Assembly: GCA_012026855.1 (NCBI GenBank)
Contig: VEOV01000229.1
Location: 1-14,783, forward strand
Source: Geobacter sp.
Lineage (GTDB): Bacteria > Desulfobacterota > Desulfuromonadia > Geobacterales > DSM-12255
Length of the DNA: 14,783 bases
Reading direction: 5' to 3'
Shown here in pieces: positions 6,646 through 14,783 of the stretch (position 1 is its first letter; each line of letters opens with the position of its first letter). The notes under the pieces were generated by a model. The model ran no database searches. It had not been told where the DNA came from and was given only the letters and a program-made list of their open reading frames with translations. The translations under genes and the position numbers were made by a program.

Positions 6646-6879
6646 ATGAAAGCCTACCTGTTCAACACAAAAACCGGCCTCTATGAAGGTGAAACCTTTG
6701 AGGAACCTGCTATGCTTGAGTACGAAGACGGCATTACCTCGGTACCGCCGCCGGATTACGGCCATGGTCAGGTGCCGGTGTTTGACCGGTTGAATAATTC
6801 CTGGGCTGTCATACCGGTCGCTATTGCCAGGCAGCTGCTGAATATGCCTCCGCCGCAATCAAGGGAAAAATCCCCATGA
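6646..6879 (+). CDS. 77-aa hypothetical protein in the kdpF position
   Basis: The ORF begins 5 nt after an excellent GAAGGGGGA site, and its TGA overlaps the kdpA start as ATGA, so it is the first gene of the kdp operon and is probably translationally coupled to kdpA. It is soluble and acidic in the middle with no transmembrane helix, so it is not KdpF, the single-helix peptide of about 29 aa found at this place in E. coli. The protein has YLFNTKTGLYEGETFEEPAM, then ITSVPPPDYGHGQVPVFDR and NNSWAVIPVAIARQLLN. The TG-Y-G / PP / GQVPVFD / W pattern is reminiscent of small domains seen in phage tail-fibre-associated proteins; this resemblance is from memory and weak. No function is assigned; a role in Kdp assembly or regulation is only suggested by position. 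Confidence 0.75.
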   Translation: MKAYLFNTKTGLYEGETFEEPAMLEYEDGITSVPPPDYGHGQVPVFDRLNNSWAVIPVAIARQLLNMPPPQSREKSP

Positions 6880-8660
6880 ACGCCTACGAATGGATGCAGA
6901 CAGGTTTCCTGTTCCTCATGCTGCTGGCCCTGGTCAAGCCGTTGGGTGGTTTCATGGCCAAAGTATTTCAGGGGGAACGGACTTTCCTGTCGCCGCTGCT
7001 GGCTCCCTGTGAACGGCTCATCTACCGCGTCAGCGGCGTGGAGCCTGAAGATGAAATGGGGTGGCAGCGTTATGCCGGGGCCATGCTGCTATTCAATCTG
7101 ACACTGTTCCTGGCGCTCTTTGTCATGCTGCTTACCCAGCACCTGCTGCCGCTCAATCCGCAGCAACTGCCCGGCTTCAGCTGGCAGCTGGCCCTTAATA
7201 CGGCAATCAGCTTTACGACCAATACCAACTGGCAGGCATACAGCGGGGAAATGGCGGCCAGCTATTTCACCCAGATGGTTGGCCTGACGGTGCACAACTT
7301 CGTCTCCGCCGCCACCGGCATCGCTGTGGCCATCGCCGTGATCCGCGGCTTCGTCCGCCGCAAAACCTCCCTGCTGGGCAATTTCTGGGTCGATCTGACT
7401 CGCTGCACTCTCTATATCCTGCTGCCCATTGCCATGATTGCCGCCCTTGTCCTGGTCTCCCAGGGGGTGATCCAGAACTTCAGCAGCTACAGGACCGTGC
7501 CGCTGGTACAGTCGCTCAGCTACGACAAACTGAAGCTGGATGCCAGTGGGAATCCGCTCAAGGATGCCAGTGGAAAACCGGTTACCGAAAGCGCTACCGC
7601 CAGGGAGGTTACCATTCCCATGGGACCGGTGGCTTCCCAGGAGGCGATCAAGGAGCTGGGGACCAACGGCGGGGGCTTTTTCAACGCCAACTCGGCCCAC
7701 CCCTTCGAGCACCCGACGCCACACACCACCTTTATCGAGAACCTGCTGATTCTGCTCATCCCCGGCGCCCTGACCCATACTTTCGGCGTCATGGCAGGTA
7801 ATAGCCGCCAGGGGTGGACCCTCCTGGGGGTAATGCTCTTCATCCTGATCATTACCTTCGGGGTGCTGCAGTGGGCCGAGAGCAGCGGCAACCCCATGGT
7901 GTCGAGGCTTGGCGTGCAGAGCAGCAACATGGAAGGGAAGGAGGTCCGCTTCGGCCTGGCCGGGAGCAACCTCTTTACCGTAGCGACCACCGGCACCTCC
8001 TGCGGCGCGGTCAATACCATGCACGATTCCCTCACCCCCCTTGGCGGCATGATGCCGTTAAGTCTGATCCTGCTGGGCGAAATCATCTTTGGTGGCGTCG
8101 GCTCGGGGCTCTACACCATGCTCGCCTTTGCCATCATCGCCGTCTTCGTTTCCGGGCTGATGATCGGCCGCACCCCGGAATATCTGGGGAAGAAGATCGA
8201 GGTGCAGGAGATGTGGCTGTCGATTGTGACGATCATTGTCGCCGGGGTTATGGTGCTGATGCTGTCCGGCATTGCCATGATCACCCCCCAGGCAGTGGCA
8301 GCAATGGCCAATCCCGGGGCCCACGGCCTGTCAGAGGTGTTCTATGCCCTGGCTTCCATGGCCAACAACAACGGCAGCGCCTTTGCCGGCCTGAATGCCA
8401 ATATCAATTTCTACAACCTGCTCGGTTCGCTGGCAATGACTCTCGGCCGCTACGTGCCGGCCATTGCGGTGCTGGCCATGGCCGGTTCCCTGGCCGGAAA
8501 GAAGTATGTCCCGCCGAGTCTGGGAACGTTGCCGACCGACAAGGTGCCGTTTGCTCTCTGGCTGACCCTGGTTATCCTCATTGTCGGGGCCCTGACCTTT
8601 TTCCCGGTCCTGGCCATGGGGCCGATTGCCGAACATTTGACCATGCTTGGAGGTATCTGA
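6876..8660 (+). CDS. kdpA: Potassium-transporting ATPase subunit KdpA (K+-binding channel subunit)
   Basis: The protein has 594 aa, slightly longer than E. coli KdpA (557 aa). KdpA is the inner-membrane subunit that selects K+ and passes it towards KdpB. The four pore-loop signatures are present in order: TNTNWQAYSGE (about 113-123), TNGGGFFNANSAHPFEHP (about 262-279), TGTSCGAVNTMHDS (about 371-384) and NNNGSAFAGL (about 500-509). About ten hydrophobic helices can be seen. Part of the extra length lies in the external loop before TIPMGPVASQEA, which carries two tandem 8-residue units (DASGNPLK, DASGKPVT). It begins inside the preceding small ORF with a 4-bp overlap and ends 3 bp before kdpB. 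Nothing indicates damage. Confidence 0.97.
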   Translation: MNAYEWMQTGFLFLMLLALVKPLGGFMAKVFQGERTFLSPLLAPCERLIYRVSGVEPEDEMGWQRYAGAMLLFNLTLFLALFVMLLTQHLLPLNPQQLPGFSWQLALNTAISFTTNTNWQAYSGEMAASYFTQMVGLTVHNFVSAATGIAVAIAVIRGFVRRKTSLLGNFWVDLTRCTLYILLPIAMIAALVLVSQGVIQNFSSYRTVPLVQSLSYDKLKLDASGNPLKDASGKPVTESATAREVTIPMGPVASQEAIKELGTNGGGFFNANSAHPFEHPTPHTTFIENLLILLIPGALTHTFGVMAGNSRQGWTLLGVMLFILIITFGVLQWAESSGNPMVSRLGVQSSNMEGKEVRFGLAGSNLFTVATTGTSCGAVNTMHDSLTPLGGMMPLSLILLGEIIFGGVGSGLYTMLAFAIIAVFVSGLMIGRTPEYLGKKIEVQEMWLSIVTIIVAGVMVLMLSGIAMITPQAVAAMANPGAHGLSEVFYALASMANNNGSAFAGLNANINFYNLLGSLAMTLGRYVPAIAVLAMAGSLAGKKYVPPSLGTLPTDKVPFALWLTLVILIVGALTFFPVLAMGPIAEHLTMLGGI

Positions 8661-8663
8661 GTA

Positions 8664-10730
8664 ATGTCAAAACATACCCAACAACCACAATCGGTATTCG
8701 ATGCAGCGCTTTTGCAGGGTGCGCTGGTCGACTGTTTCAGGAAGCTCGATCCGCGCACTCTCTGGCGCAATCCGGTCATGCTCTGCGTGGAGATCGCCAG
8801 CGTCATTACCCTGATTACCTTTGTCATGTCTCTTGCCGGAGCCAACAGTGAACCGGCCTGGTTTACCGGCACGGTCTCGCTCTGGCTCTGGTTGACAGTG
8901 GTTTTCTCCACCTTTGCCGAGGCGCTGGCCGAAGGGCGGGGCAAGGCCCGTGCCGCCAGCCTGCGCAAGAGCCGCACCGATGTGACGGCCAGGCGCCTGG
9001 ATAAACCGGAATTCGGTAGCATATACACCCTGATCGGCGCCAGCCAGCTGCGCATGGGGGATTACATTCTGGTAGAGGCCAGCGAGATGATTGCCGGTGA
9101 CGGCGATGTCGTGGCCGGTGCGGCCCTGGTCAATGAAGCGGCTGTGACCGGCGAGTCTGCGCCGGTGGTCCGTGAGTCCGGCGGCGACCGGTCGGCGGTT
9201 ACCGGTGGCACCAGTGTCATTTCCAGCGCCATTATCGTCAGAATTACCGCCAATCCGGGGGAAACCTTCCTTGACCGGATGATCGGCCTGATTGAGGGGG
9301 CCAAGCGGCGCAAGACCCCCAATGAGGTCGCCCTGGAGGTGCTGCTGATTGCCCTGACCCTGGTCTTTTTGCTGGTCTGCGTCAATATCAGCCCGCTTTC
9401 CAGCTACAGTGTCACGGTGTCCGGCCAGGGCGAGCCGGTATCGCTGACGGTTCTGGTGGCACTCTTTGTCTGCCTGGCGCCGACCACCATCGCCGCCCTG
9501 CTGCCGGCCATAGGTATCGCCGGCATGGATCGCCTCTTCCAGAAGAACGTCATTGCCCTTTCCGGCCGTGCCATCGAAGCCGCGGGCGATGTGAACGTGC
9601 TGCTGCTGGACAAGACCGGTACCATTACCCATGGCAACCGTGAGGCAGTAGCTTTTGTCCCGGTAGGCGGGCACAGTGAGCAGGAACTGGCCGAGGCGGC
9701 CCTGATGGCGTCAATAACCGATGAAACCCCTGAAGGGCGCAGTGTGGTGGTGCTGGCGAAACAGAAGTACCAACTCAGCCGGGAGATGCCGCCGGATGCC
9801 GTGACAGTGGAGTTCAGTGCCGAGACTCGTCTTTCCGGAGTCGATGCCGGCGGGCAACAGTACCGCAAGGGAGCTGCCGACTCGACCATTGCCTTTGTGC
9901 AGAAGCTGGGCTGCATGGTTGTTCCCGGGGACCTGACCGGCGTGGTCGACCGGATTGCCAGGGGGGGCGCCACACCCCTGGTGGTATGCCGGGATTGCGA
10001 AATTCTCGGGGTCATCAATCTGAAGGACATTGTCAAGGCCGGCATCCAGGAGCGTTTCCTCCAGCTGCGCAGCATGGGGATCAAGACGGTGATGATCACC
10101 GGTGACAACCCGCTCACCGCCGCGGCCATAGCTGCCGAGGCCCAGGTGGACGACTTCCTCGCCCAGGCCAAGCCGGAGGAAAAACTGCGCCTGATTCGTG
10201 ACTACCAGGAACAGGGTTTCATGGTGGCCATGACCGGCGACGGCACCAACGACGCCCCGGCCCTGGCCCAGGCCGACGTGGCCGTGGCCATGAACACCGG
10301 CACCCAGCCTGCGCGGGAGGCGGCCAACATCATCGATCTGGACAGCAATCCCACCAAGCTGCTGGACATCGTCGAGGTGGGCAAGCAGATTCTGATGCCC
10401 CGCGGCAACCTGACCACCTTCAGCATCAGTAACGACGTAGCCTAGTATTTTGCCATCATCCCGGCCATGCTGCTTGCCATCTACCCGCAGTTGGGGGTGC
10501 TCAACGTGATGCATCTGGCCAGTCCTTACAGCGCCATCCTGTCGGCGGTCATCTTCAATGCCGTCATCATTCCCCTGCTGGTGCCGCTGGCCCTGAAAGG
10601 GACCAAATTCAGGCCGTTGCCGGCCGAGAAGCTGCTGATCCACAACCTGCTGATCTATGGCTTCGGCGGCATGGTGGCCCCGTTTGTGGGGATCAAGGTG
10701 ATTGATCTGGTGGTGGGATATTTTGTCTGA
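8664..10730 (+). pseudogene. kdpB: KdpB, P-type ATPase subunit, interrupted by one in-frame amber codon
   Basis: Read through the amber, the gene encodes 688 aa, close to E. coli KdpB (682 aa). All catalytic motifs are present: TGES (162-165; Ser165 matches the regulatory Ser162 of E. coli), DKTGT (316-320, phosphorylated Asp316), MITGDNPLTA and TGDGTNDAPALAQADVAVAMN (from 524). The frame stops at TAG 10443-10445 (codon 594) within SISNDVA*YFAIIP, then resumes in frame through helices 5-7 (IYPQLGVLNVMHL, SAILSAVIFNAVII, GFGGMVAPFVGIKVIDL) to TGA 10728-10730. There is no indel. If termination is efficient, a 593-aa protein lacking the rest of helix 5 and helices 6-7 is made, which should be inactive. 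An internal ATG at 10467 has no ribosome site. GGAGG at 8649-8653 serves the true start. The alternatives are a fresh mutation, a base error or suppression. KdpB identity is certain; its functional state is not. Confidence 0.93.
10443..10445 (+). other. kdpB: In-frame TAG at the conserved transport lysine of KdpB
   Basis: The family sequence here is SxxNDVAKYFAIIP; this window has SISNDVA then TAG then YFAIIP. A single A-to-T change from AAG explains it. The following base is T, which normally favours termination, and no strong stem-loop follows immediately. The equivalent E. coli residue is Lys586, three residues after Asp583; both lie at the centre of the membrane domain and are implicated in coupling ATP hydrolysis to K+ transport. 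Confidence 0.95.
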
Positions 10731-10777
10731 CCGAATTTCCGATCCGGTGAACCAGTCAGACCAGAAAGGGTAAAGCA

Positions 10778-11347
10778 ATGAAAGAGATAAAGCCGGCAAT
10801 TCTGCTGTTAATAATCTTTACCATCATTTGCGGCGGCATCTATCCGGCTGTTGTGACCGGATTGGCCCATGCAGTCTTTCCAAACCAGGCCAAAGGGAGC
10901 TTCATTGCCGACAGTCGCGGCCGGGAGAGGGGGTCAGCCCTGATCGGCCAGCCCTTCTCCGCTCCGCAATACTTCTGGCCCAGGCCCTCAAGCACCACTG
11001 ATTTCGCCTATAACCCCCTGGCCTCCGGTGGCTCCAACGCCGGGCCGACCAACCCCGACTACCTGAAGGCCGTTGCTGCCCGGGTGAAGGTGTACCGGGA
11101 CAGCGGCGTAACCGGTCCTCTGCCATCCGAGCTGGTGCAGGCCTCGGCCAGCGGCCTCGACCCCCATATCTCCCCTGAAGCGGCCTCGTTGCAGGTTCCC
11201 CGGGTGGCCATGGCGCGGGGGGTGAGCGAGGCTGTCGTCCGGCAACTGGTCGCCAAAACCACCGAAGACCGCCAGTTTGGTTTTCTCGGGGCACCGCGGG
11301 TGAATCTGCTTGTATTGAACCTTGAATTGGATAAACTTCCCAAATGA
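10778..11347 (+). CDS. kdpC: Potassium-transporting ATPase subunit KdpC
   Basis: The protein has 189 aa, matching E. coli KdpC (190 aa). One N-terminal transmembrane helix (about 7-31, ILLLIIFTIICGGIYPAVVT) anchors a periplasmic domain. Conserved blocks are GSALIGQPF, YFWPRPS, NAGPTNPDY, SASGLDPHISPEAA, QVPRVAMARG and LGAPRVNLLVLNLELD. KdpC stabilises the KdpA-KdpB complex and aids high-affinity K+ uptake. It follows kdpB after 47 bp with an AAAGGG site 8 nt before ATG, and its TGA overlaps the kdpD start as ATGA. It is fully intact despite the kdpB interruption. Efficient termination in kdpB would leave about 285 nt of untranslated message before it, which could reduce its expression through polarity. 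Confidence 0.97.
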   Translation: MKEIKPAILLLIIFTIICGGIYPAVVTGLAHAVFPNQAKGSFIADSRGRERGSALIGQPFSAPQYFWPRPSSTTDFAYNPLASGGSNAGPTNPDYLKAVAARVKVYRDSGVTGPLPSELVQASASGLDPHISPEAASLQVPRVAMARGVSEAVVRQLVAKTTEDRQFGFLGAPRVNLLVLNLELDKLPK

Positions 11348-14037
11348 CGGCTGATAACGACGACATGCGTCCCTCTCCGGAGGCGATGCTGAAACTGGCC
11401 CAGGCGGAGGAGGTGACCGCCGAGCTGGGCAGGCTGAAGATCTTTCTGGGCTATGCCGCCGGGGTGGGGAAGACCTACGCCATGCTGGAGGCTGCCCGCA
11501 AGCGGCAGGCTGACGGCCGTGACCTTATAATCGGTTATGTGGAGTCCCATGGTCGTGCCGAGACCGATGCCCTGCTGCAGGGGCTGGAGGTTGTCCCCCG
11601 CAGACAGGTCCCCTACCTGGGGGTCTCCCTGCCGGAGATGGATATCGATGCCATTCTCGCCCGTAAGCCGCAGATCGTGCTGGTGGACGAGCTGGCCCAC
11701 AGCAACGCCCCGGGCTGCCGCCACGAGAAACGCTGGCAGGACGTGGAGGAGCTGCTGGAGGCAGGGATCGACGTCTATACCTCGGTCAACATCCAGCATT
11801 TCGAGAGCCTGAACGACGTGGTGAGCCGGATTACCGGTATCACGGTGCGGGAGACCGTCCCCGACCGGTTGCTGGATATCGCCTTCGAGATCAAGCTGGT
11901 GGACATCCCGCCGGAAGACCTGCTGCAACGTCTGCACGAAGGGAAGGTCTACGTGGCCGACCAGGCCGCCAAGGCGATTGAGAAATTCTTTCGCCCCGGC
12001 AACCTCATGGCGCTCCGGGAGCTCTCACTGCGCCGCACCGCCGCCCGGGTGGACGAGCAGATGCGGGCCTATATGGAGGTGCAGTCCATCGCCGGGCCCT
12101 GGCCGACTTCCGAGCGATTGCTGGTCTGCGTCAGTGGCTCTCCCTACAGCGAATCACTGATTCGGGCCGCCTGCCGCCTGGCCGAGGAGTTGAAGGGTGA
12201 GTGGTTCACCCTCTACATCGAAACCCCGGGTGGCGGCCGCCAGCTCCAGGAAAACCGGGAGCGGATCTGGCGCAACCTGCGCCTGGCGGAGGGGCTGGGC
12301 GCCACCGTAGCCACTGTCACCGCCACCGAAGTCACCGCTGCGGTCATGGACTACGCCCAAAAGCATAACGTTACCAAGATCGTCATGGGTAAGCCGACCC
12401 GGCCCCGCTGGCGGGAACTGCTTTCCCCTCCACTGGTCGACCAGGTTATCCGTGCCAGCGGCGCGGTAGACGTGGTGATAGTGAGTTTCGAACCGGAGAA
12501 GCATCCGGTCTCCCCTCAGAAGCACCCCCAGCACCGGCCCTTCCAGCTGCGTGGCCATGCCGGCAGCGTTCTGCTGGTTGCCGGAGCGACGCTGCTTTGT
12601 GAGCTGCTCAGGCCGGTTCTGGCACCCACCAATATGGTCATGTTCTACCTTCTGGCAGTGGTGGTGGCCTCGGTGCGTCTGGGGCGCAAGCCGGCCCTGC
12701 TCAGTGCCGTTCTGAGCGTGTTGGCCTTTGATTTCTTTTTCGTGCCACCCCGGCTCACCTTTACCGTGTTCGACACCCAATACCTGATGACTTTTGTCGG
12801 CCTGTTTGTGGTGGGAGCAGTGATCAGCACCCTGGTGGTCCAATCCCGCGAGCGGGCGGAGATGATCCGCGCCCGGGAACTGCAGACCGCCAGCCTCTAC
12901 TATCTGAGCCGCGACCTGGCGGCGGCGATCGATATCGATGCTGTCCTCAGGGCGGTGGTCAGGAACGTGGAGGAGGCTCTGCCCGCCCGTCTGATCATCT
13001 TCATCCCCGAGGGGGAGCGCCTCGACCTGGTAGCGAAAAGCGAAGGTCTCGACCTTGATCTCAAGGAGTTGGCGGTTGCCGACTGGGCGTTCCGCAACAA
13101 CCATCCGGCCGGCCGCGCCACCGATACTCTGGTCTCGGCCGGGCTGATCTACCTGCCGTTAAAGACCCCGGCCAGTGTGCTCGGGGTGATGGGGGTGCAG
13201 CTGGAGCAGGAGCAGGAGTACCACTCCCAGGAAAGCCGCCGTTTGCTCGATGCCTTCGCCACCCAGGCCGCCATGGCACTGGAACGGATTCAGTATTCGC
13301 GGCAGGCTGAGCAGGCCCAGATTCTCCAGGCGCGGGAGAACCTGGAGCGGGCGCTGCTCAACTCCATCTCCCACGACCTGCGCACCCCCCTGGCCACGGT
13401 AACCGGCGTGCTCTCCAGCCTGCGGGAGCGTGCTGCCCACCTGGACGAACCGGCGCGGCGCGAACTGCTGGAAACTGCTGCCGGTGAAGCGGAGCGCCTC
13501 AACCGTTTTGTCGGCAACCTGCTGGATATGACGCGGATCGAAGCCGGGGCGGTCCGGCTGAATCGGGAGCCGTGCGATGTGCAGGACCTGGTCGGCTGCG
13601 CAATGGCGGCGCTGGAGCCCCGTCTGGACGGGCGCGAGGTGTCCTTGCGAATGCTGCCGGCCGTGCCGCTGGTCTCAATGGATCTGGTGCTGATGACCCA
13701 GGTACTGGTCAACCTGCTGGACAACAGCCTGAAATACGCCCCCCGGAGCGAACCGGTCGAACTGACCGCTGCCATTGAAGGGCAGTGGCTGGTGATCGAG
13801 GTGGCCGACCGTGGCTGCGGGGTGCCGGAGCACGACCTGCACCGGATTTTCGACAAGTTCTACCGCATCCCGATCCCCGAAGGGGCGGGGGGCACCGGCC
13901 TGGGGCTCTCCATCTGCAAGGGGATTGTCGAGGCCCACGGCGGCCGGATTACCGCAGAAAACCGCCCCGACGGCGGCCTGCGGATTTCCGTCCGCCTGCC
14001 GCTGACGGTCGAGGAGGACAGACACCATGACGGTTGA
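11344..14037 (+). CDS. kdpD: Osmosensitive K+ channel sensor histidine kinase KdpD
   Basis: The protein has 897 aa, full length for the family. Domains in order are: KdpD N-terminal domain (about 28-238) with Walker A GYAAGVGKT (36-44) and IVLVDELAHSN (111-121); a universal-stress-like domain (about 256-382), including SGSPYSESLIRAACRLA; four clustered membrane helices in a DUF4118 region (about 407-500); a GAF-like segment (about 520-650); HisKA with SHDLRTPLATVTG (phosphorylated His677); and an ATPase domain with the N box VNLLDNSLKYAP (789-800), DRGCGV (822-827) and GTGLGLSICKG (850-860). It senses low K+ or osmotic state at the inner membrane and controls KdpE phosphorylation. The start overlaps the end of kdpC (ATGA) without its own clear ribosome site, so coupling is likely. 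The E. coli inhibitory KdpB-serine and c-di-AMP inputs have not been shown for this lineage. Confidence 0.97.
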   Translation: MTADNDDMRPSPEAMLKLAQAEEVTAELGRLKIFLGYAAGVGKTYAMLEAARKRQADGRDLIIGYVESHGRAETDALLQGLEVVPRRQVPYLGVSLPEMDIDAILARKPQIVLVDELAHSNAPGCRHEKRWQDVEELLEAGIDVYTSVNIQHFESLNDVVSRITGITVRETVPDRLLDIAFEIKLVDIPPEDLLQRLHEGKVYVADQAAKAIEKFFRPGNLMALRELSLRRTAARVDEQMRAYMEVQSIAGPWPTSERLLVCVSGSPYSESLIRAACRLAEELKGEWFTLYIETPGGGRQLQENRERIWRNLRLAEGLGATVATVTATEVTAAVMDYAQKHNVTKIVMGKPTRPRWRELLSPPLVDQVIRASGAVDVVIVSFEPEKHPVSPQKHPQHRPFQLRGHAGSVLLVAGATLLCELLRPVLAPTNMVMFYLLAVVVASVRLGRKPALLSAVLSVLAFDFFFVPPRLTFTVFDTQYLMTFVGLFVVGAVISTLVVQSRERAEMIRARELQTASLYYLSRDLAAAIDIDAVLRAVVRNVEEALPARLIIFIPEGERLDLVAKSEGLDLDLKELAVADWAFRNNHPAGRATDTLVSAGLIYLPLKTPASVLGVMGVQLEQEQEYHSQESRRLLDAFATQAAMALERIQYSRQAEQAQILQARENLERALLNSISHDLRTPLATVTGVLSSLRERAAHLDEPARRELLETAAGEAERLNRFVGNLLDMTRIEAGAVRLNREPCDVQDLVGCAMAALEPRLDGREVSLRMLPAVPLVSMDLVLMTQVLVNLLDNSLKYAPRSEPVELTAAIEGQWLVIEVADRGCGVPEHDLHRIFDKFYRIPIPEGAGGTGLGLSICKGIVEAHGGRITAENRPDGGLRISVRLPLTVEEDRHHDG

Positions 14038-14734
14038 ACGGAGCGAAAATCTCCCCCGCATCCTGGTCATTGACGACGAGTTGGCCATCCGCCGCTTTCT
14101 CCACACGGTGCTCACCGCCGCCGAATTCATCCTCCACGAGGCCCAGGACGGCCATGCCGGTCTGGCGGCCGCTGCCGCCTTCCGGCCGGACGTGATCCTG
14201 CTCGACCTTGGGTTGCCTGACCTGGACGGCATCGAAGTGATCCGGAGAATCCGCGAGTGGTCGACTGTGCCGATCATCGTTCTGTCGGTGCGGGACCGGG
14301 AGGACGACAAGGTGGGGGCGCTCGACCACGGGGCGGACGACTACCTGACCAAGCCGTTCGGCGTCGGCGAACTGCTGGCCCGGATCCGGGCGGCGTTGCG
14401 CCGAACCCTGCAGCAGACACCCGATCCGGTCTTCAGGAGCGGCGACCTCCAGGTCGATCTGAACCTGCGCACTGTGAACGTGGCAGGGAGCGAGGTCCAG
14501 CTCACCCCGACGGAGTATGATATCCTCCGCCTGTTTGTCACCCACGCCGGCAAGGTCCTGACCCACAGCCAGATCCTCAAACATGTCTGGGGAGTGGCCT
14601 ATCTGGAACAGCCCCACCTGCTCAGGGTCAACATCAGCAACCTGCGGCGCAAGATCGAAGCCGATCCCGCCCGGCCGCGCCATATCGTTACCGAGCCGGG
14701 GGTCGGCTACCGGTTGAGGACCAATCCGGAGTGA
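14027..14734 (+). CDS. kdpE: KDP operon response regulator KdpE (OmpR family)
   Basis: The protein has 235 aa. The receiver domain (about 11-122) has acidic Asp16/Asp17 in VIDDE, the phosphoacceptor Asp60 in VILLDLGLPDLDG, Ser87 in VLSVRDRE and Lys109 in YLTKPFG. The C-terminal winged-helix DNA-binding domain (about 135-235) has LTPTEYDILRLFV, the recognition region HLLRVNISNLRRKIE and the end VTEPGVGYRL, as in OmpR/PhoB proteins. Phosphorylated by KdpD, it should activate the promoter upstream of 6646. GAGGAGG at 14011-14017 precedes the ATG. The gene overlaps kdpD by 11 bp in another frame, so both partners are made in linked amounts. Confidence 0.97.
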   Translation: MTVERSENLPRILVIDDELAIRRFLHTVLTAAEFILHEAQDGHAGLAAAAAFRPDVILLDLGLPDLDGIEVIRRIREWSTVPIIVLSVRDREDDKVGALDHGADDYLTKPFGVGELLARIRAALRRTLQQTPDPVFRSGDLQVDLNLRTVNVAGSEVQLTPTEYDILRLFVTHAGKVLTHSQILKHVWGVAYLEQPHLLRVNISNLRRKIEADPARPRHIVTEPGVGYRLRTNPE

Positions 14735-14773
14735 CAGGCCCAGGCCGGCTGATTTGCTTGACGCGCCGGTCTG

Positions 14774-14779
14774 AAGGAG
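14774..14779 (+). promoter_or_regulatory. Shine-Dalgarno of a gene starting just beyond the window
   Basis: AAGGAG lies 4 bases before the window end, 40 bp after the kdpE stop. It suits a start codon within the next few bases outside the window, on the same strand. A weak CCGGC/GCCGG pair precedes it, without a T-run, so no terminator is called between kdpE and that gene, and it may belong to the same transcript. Confidence 0.35.
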
Positions 14780-14783
14780 TATA

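Noticed and set aside
7089..8024. 311-codon minus-strand frame inside kdpA, and similar frames opposite kdpB and kdpD
   Set aside because: They are antisense shadows with compositions rich in Gly, His and Gln, without ribosome sites or domains, opposite well-conserved kdp genes.
10443..10445. Pyrrolysine or genome-wide amber recoding to explain the kdpB stop
   Set aside because: Two other genes here end at TAG (lemA at 687-689, YgiB-like at 2901-2903) with family-typical ends, so TAG is a working stop. No pyl gene is in the window and KdpB is not a known pyrrolysine protein. Kept only as a check under the main finding.
10446..10730. Separate small gene encoding a KdpB C-terminal fragment
   Set aside because: The segment is in frame with kdpB and matches its C-terminus. 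The first ATG (10467) has no ribosome site, so it is the distal part of the interrupted gene rather than a split subunit.

Overview
The window is about 60% G+C by eye, densely packed and consistent with a Gram-negative bacterium. Protein sequences, lipoprotein signals and gene arrangement look most like a Geobacter-type member of the Desulfuromonadales. That placement is an inference from family resemblance, since no marker gene is present.

Left part (1-6513, minus strand). Seven genes read leftwards. A U32-family/DUF3656 protein (RlhA-like rRNA hydroxylase family) is followed without a gap by an S4-domain RluA-type pseudouridine synthase. Next come three tightly packed envelope genes: a short YgiB-like (DUF1190-type) lipoprotein, a glutathionylspermidine-synthase-like ATP-grasp enzyme (YgiC/YjfC family) and a DUF350 (YjfL-type) four-helix membrane protein. 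A LemA-family lipoprotein and a secreted TPM-domain protein, cut by the window start, complete the set. The first five genes are separated by 0-6 bp and are probably one transcript. lemA has a 74-bp upstream gap with its own plausible promoter. The lemA-TPM gap carries a 117-bp imperfect palindrome that looks like a dispersed repeat.

Centre (6478-6645). This divergent control region contains a good sigma70-type promoter pointing left, placed so that the U32 mRNA would start at or next to its ATG. A weaker extended -10 candidate points right.

Right part (6646-14734, plus strand). This is a complete high-affinity potassium uptake operon: a 77-aa unknown ORF in the place of kdpF, then kdpA, kdpB, kdpC and the sensor kinase/response regulator pair kdpD and kdpE. 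Junctions are tight: ATGA overlaps at orf77/kdpA and kdpC/kdpD, and an 11-bp overlap at kdpD/kdpE. A Shine-Dalgarno at the very end suggests another gene starts just outside.

The most striking feature is an in-frame amber codon in kdpB (10443-10445). It replaces the conserved lysine of the SNDVAKYF motif in membrane helix 5, equivalent to E. coli KdpB Lys586, which is central to the transport mechanism. The frame is otherwise intact on both sides and every other kdp gene looks functional. The options are a very recent nonsense mutation, a base-call error, or readthrough/suppression. The leftward YgiB-YgiC-DUF350-LemA-TPM cluster is the best candidate for a poorly described envelope system.
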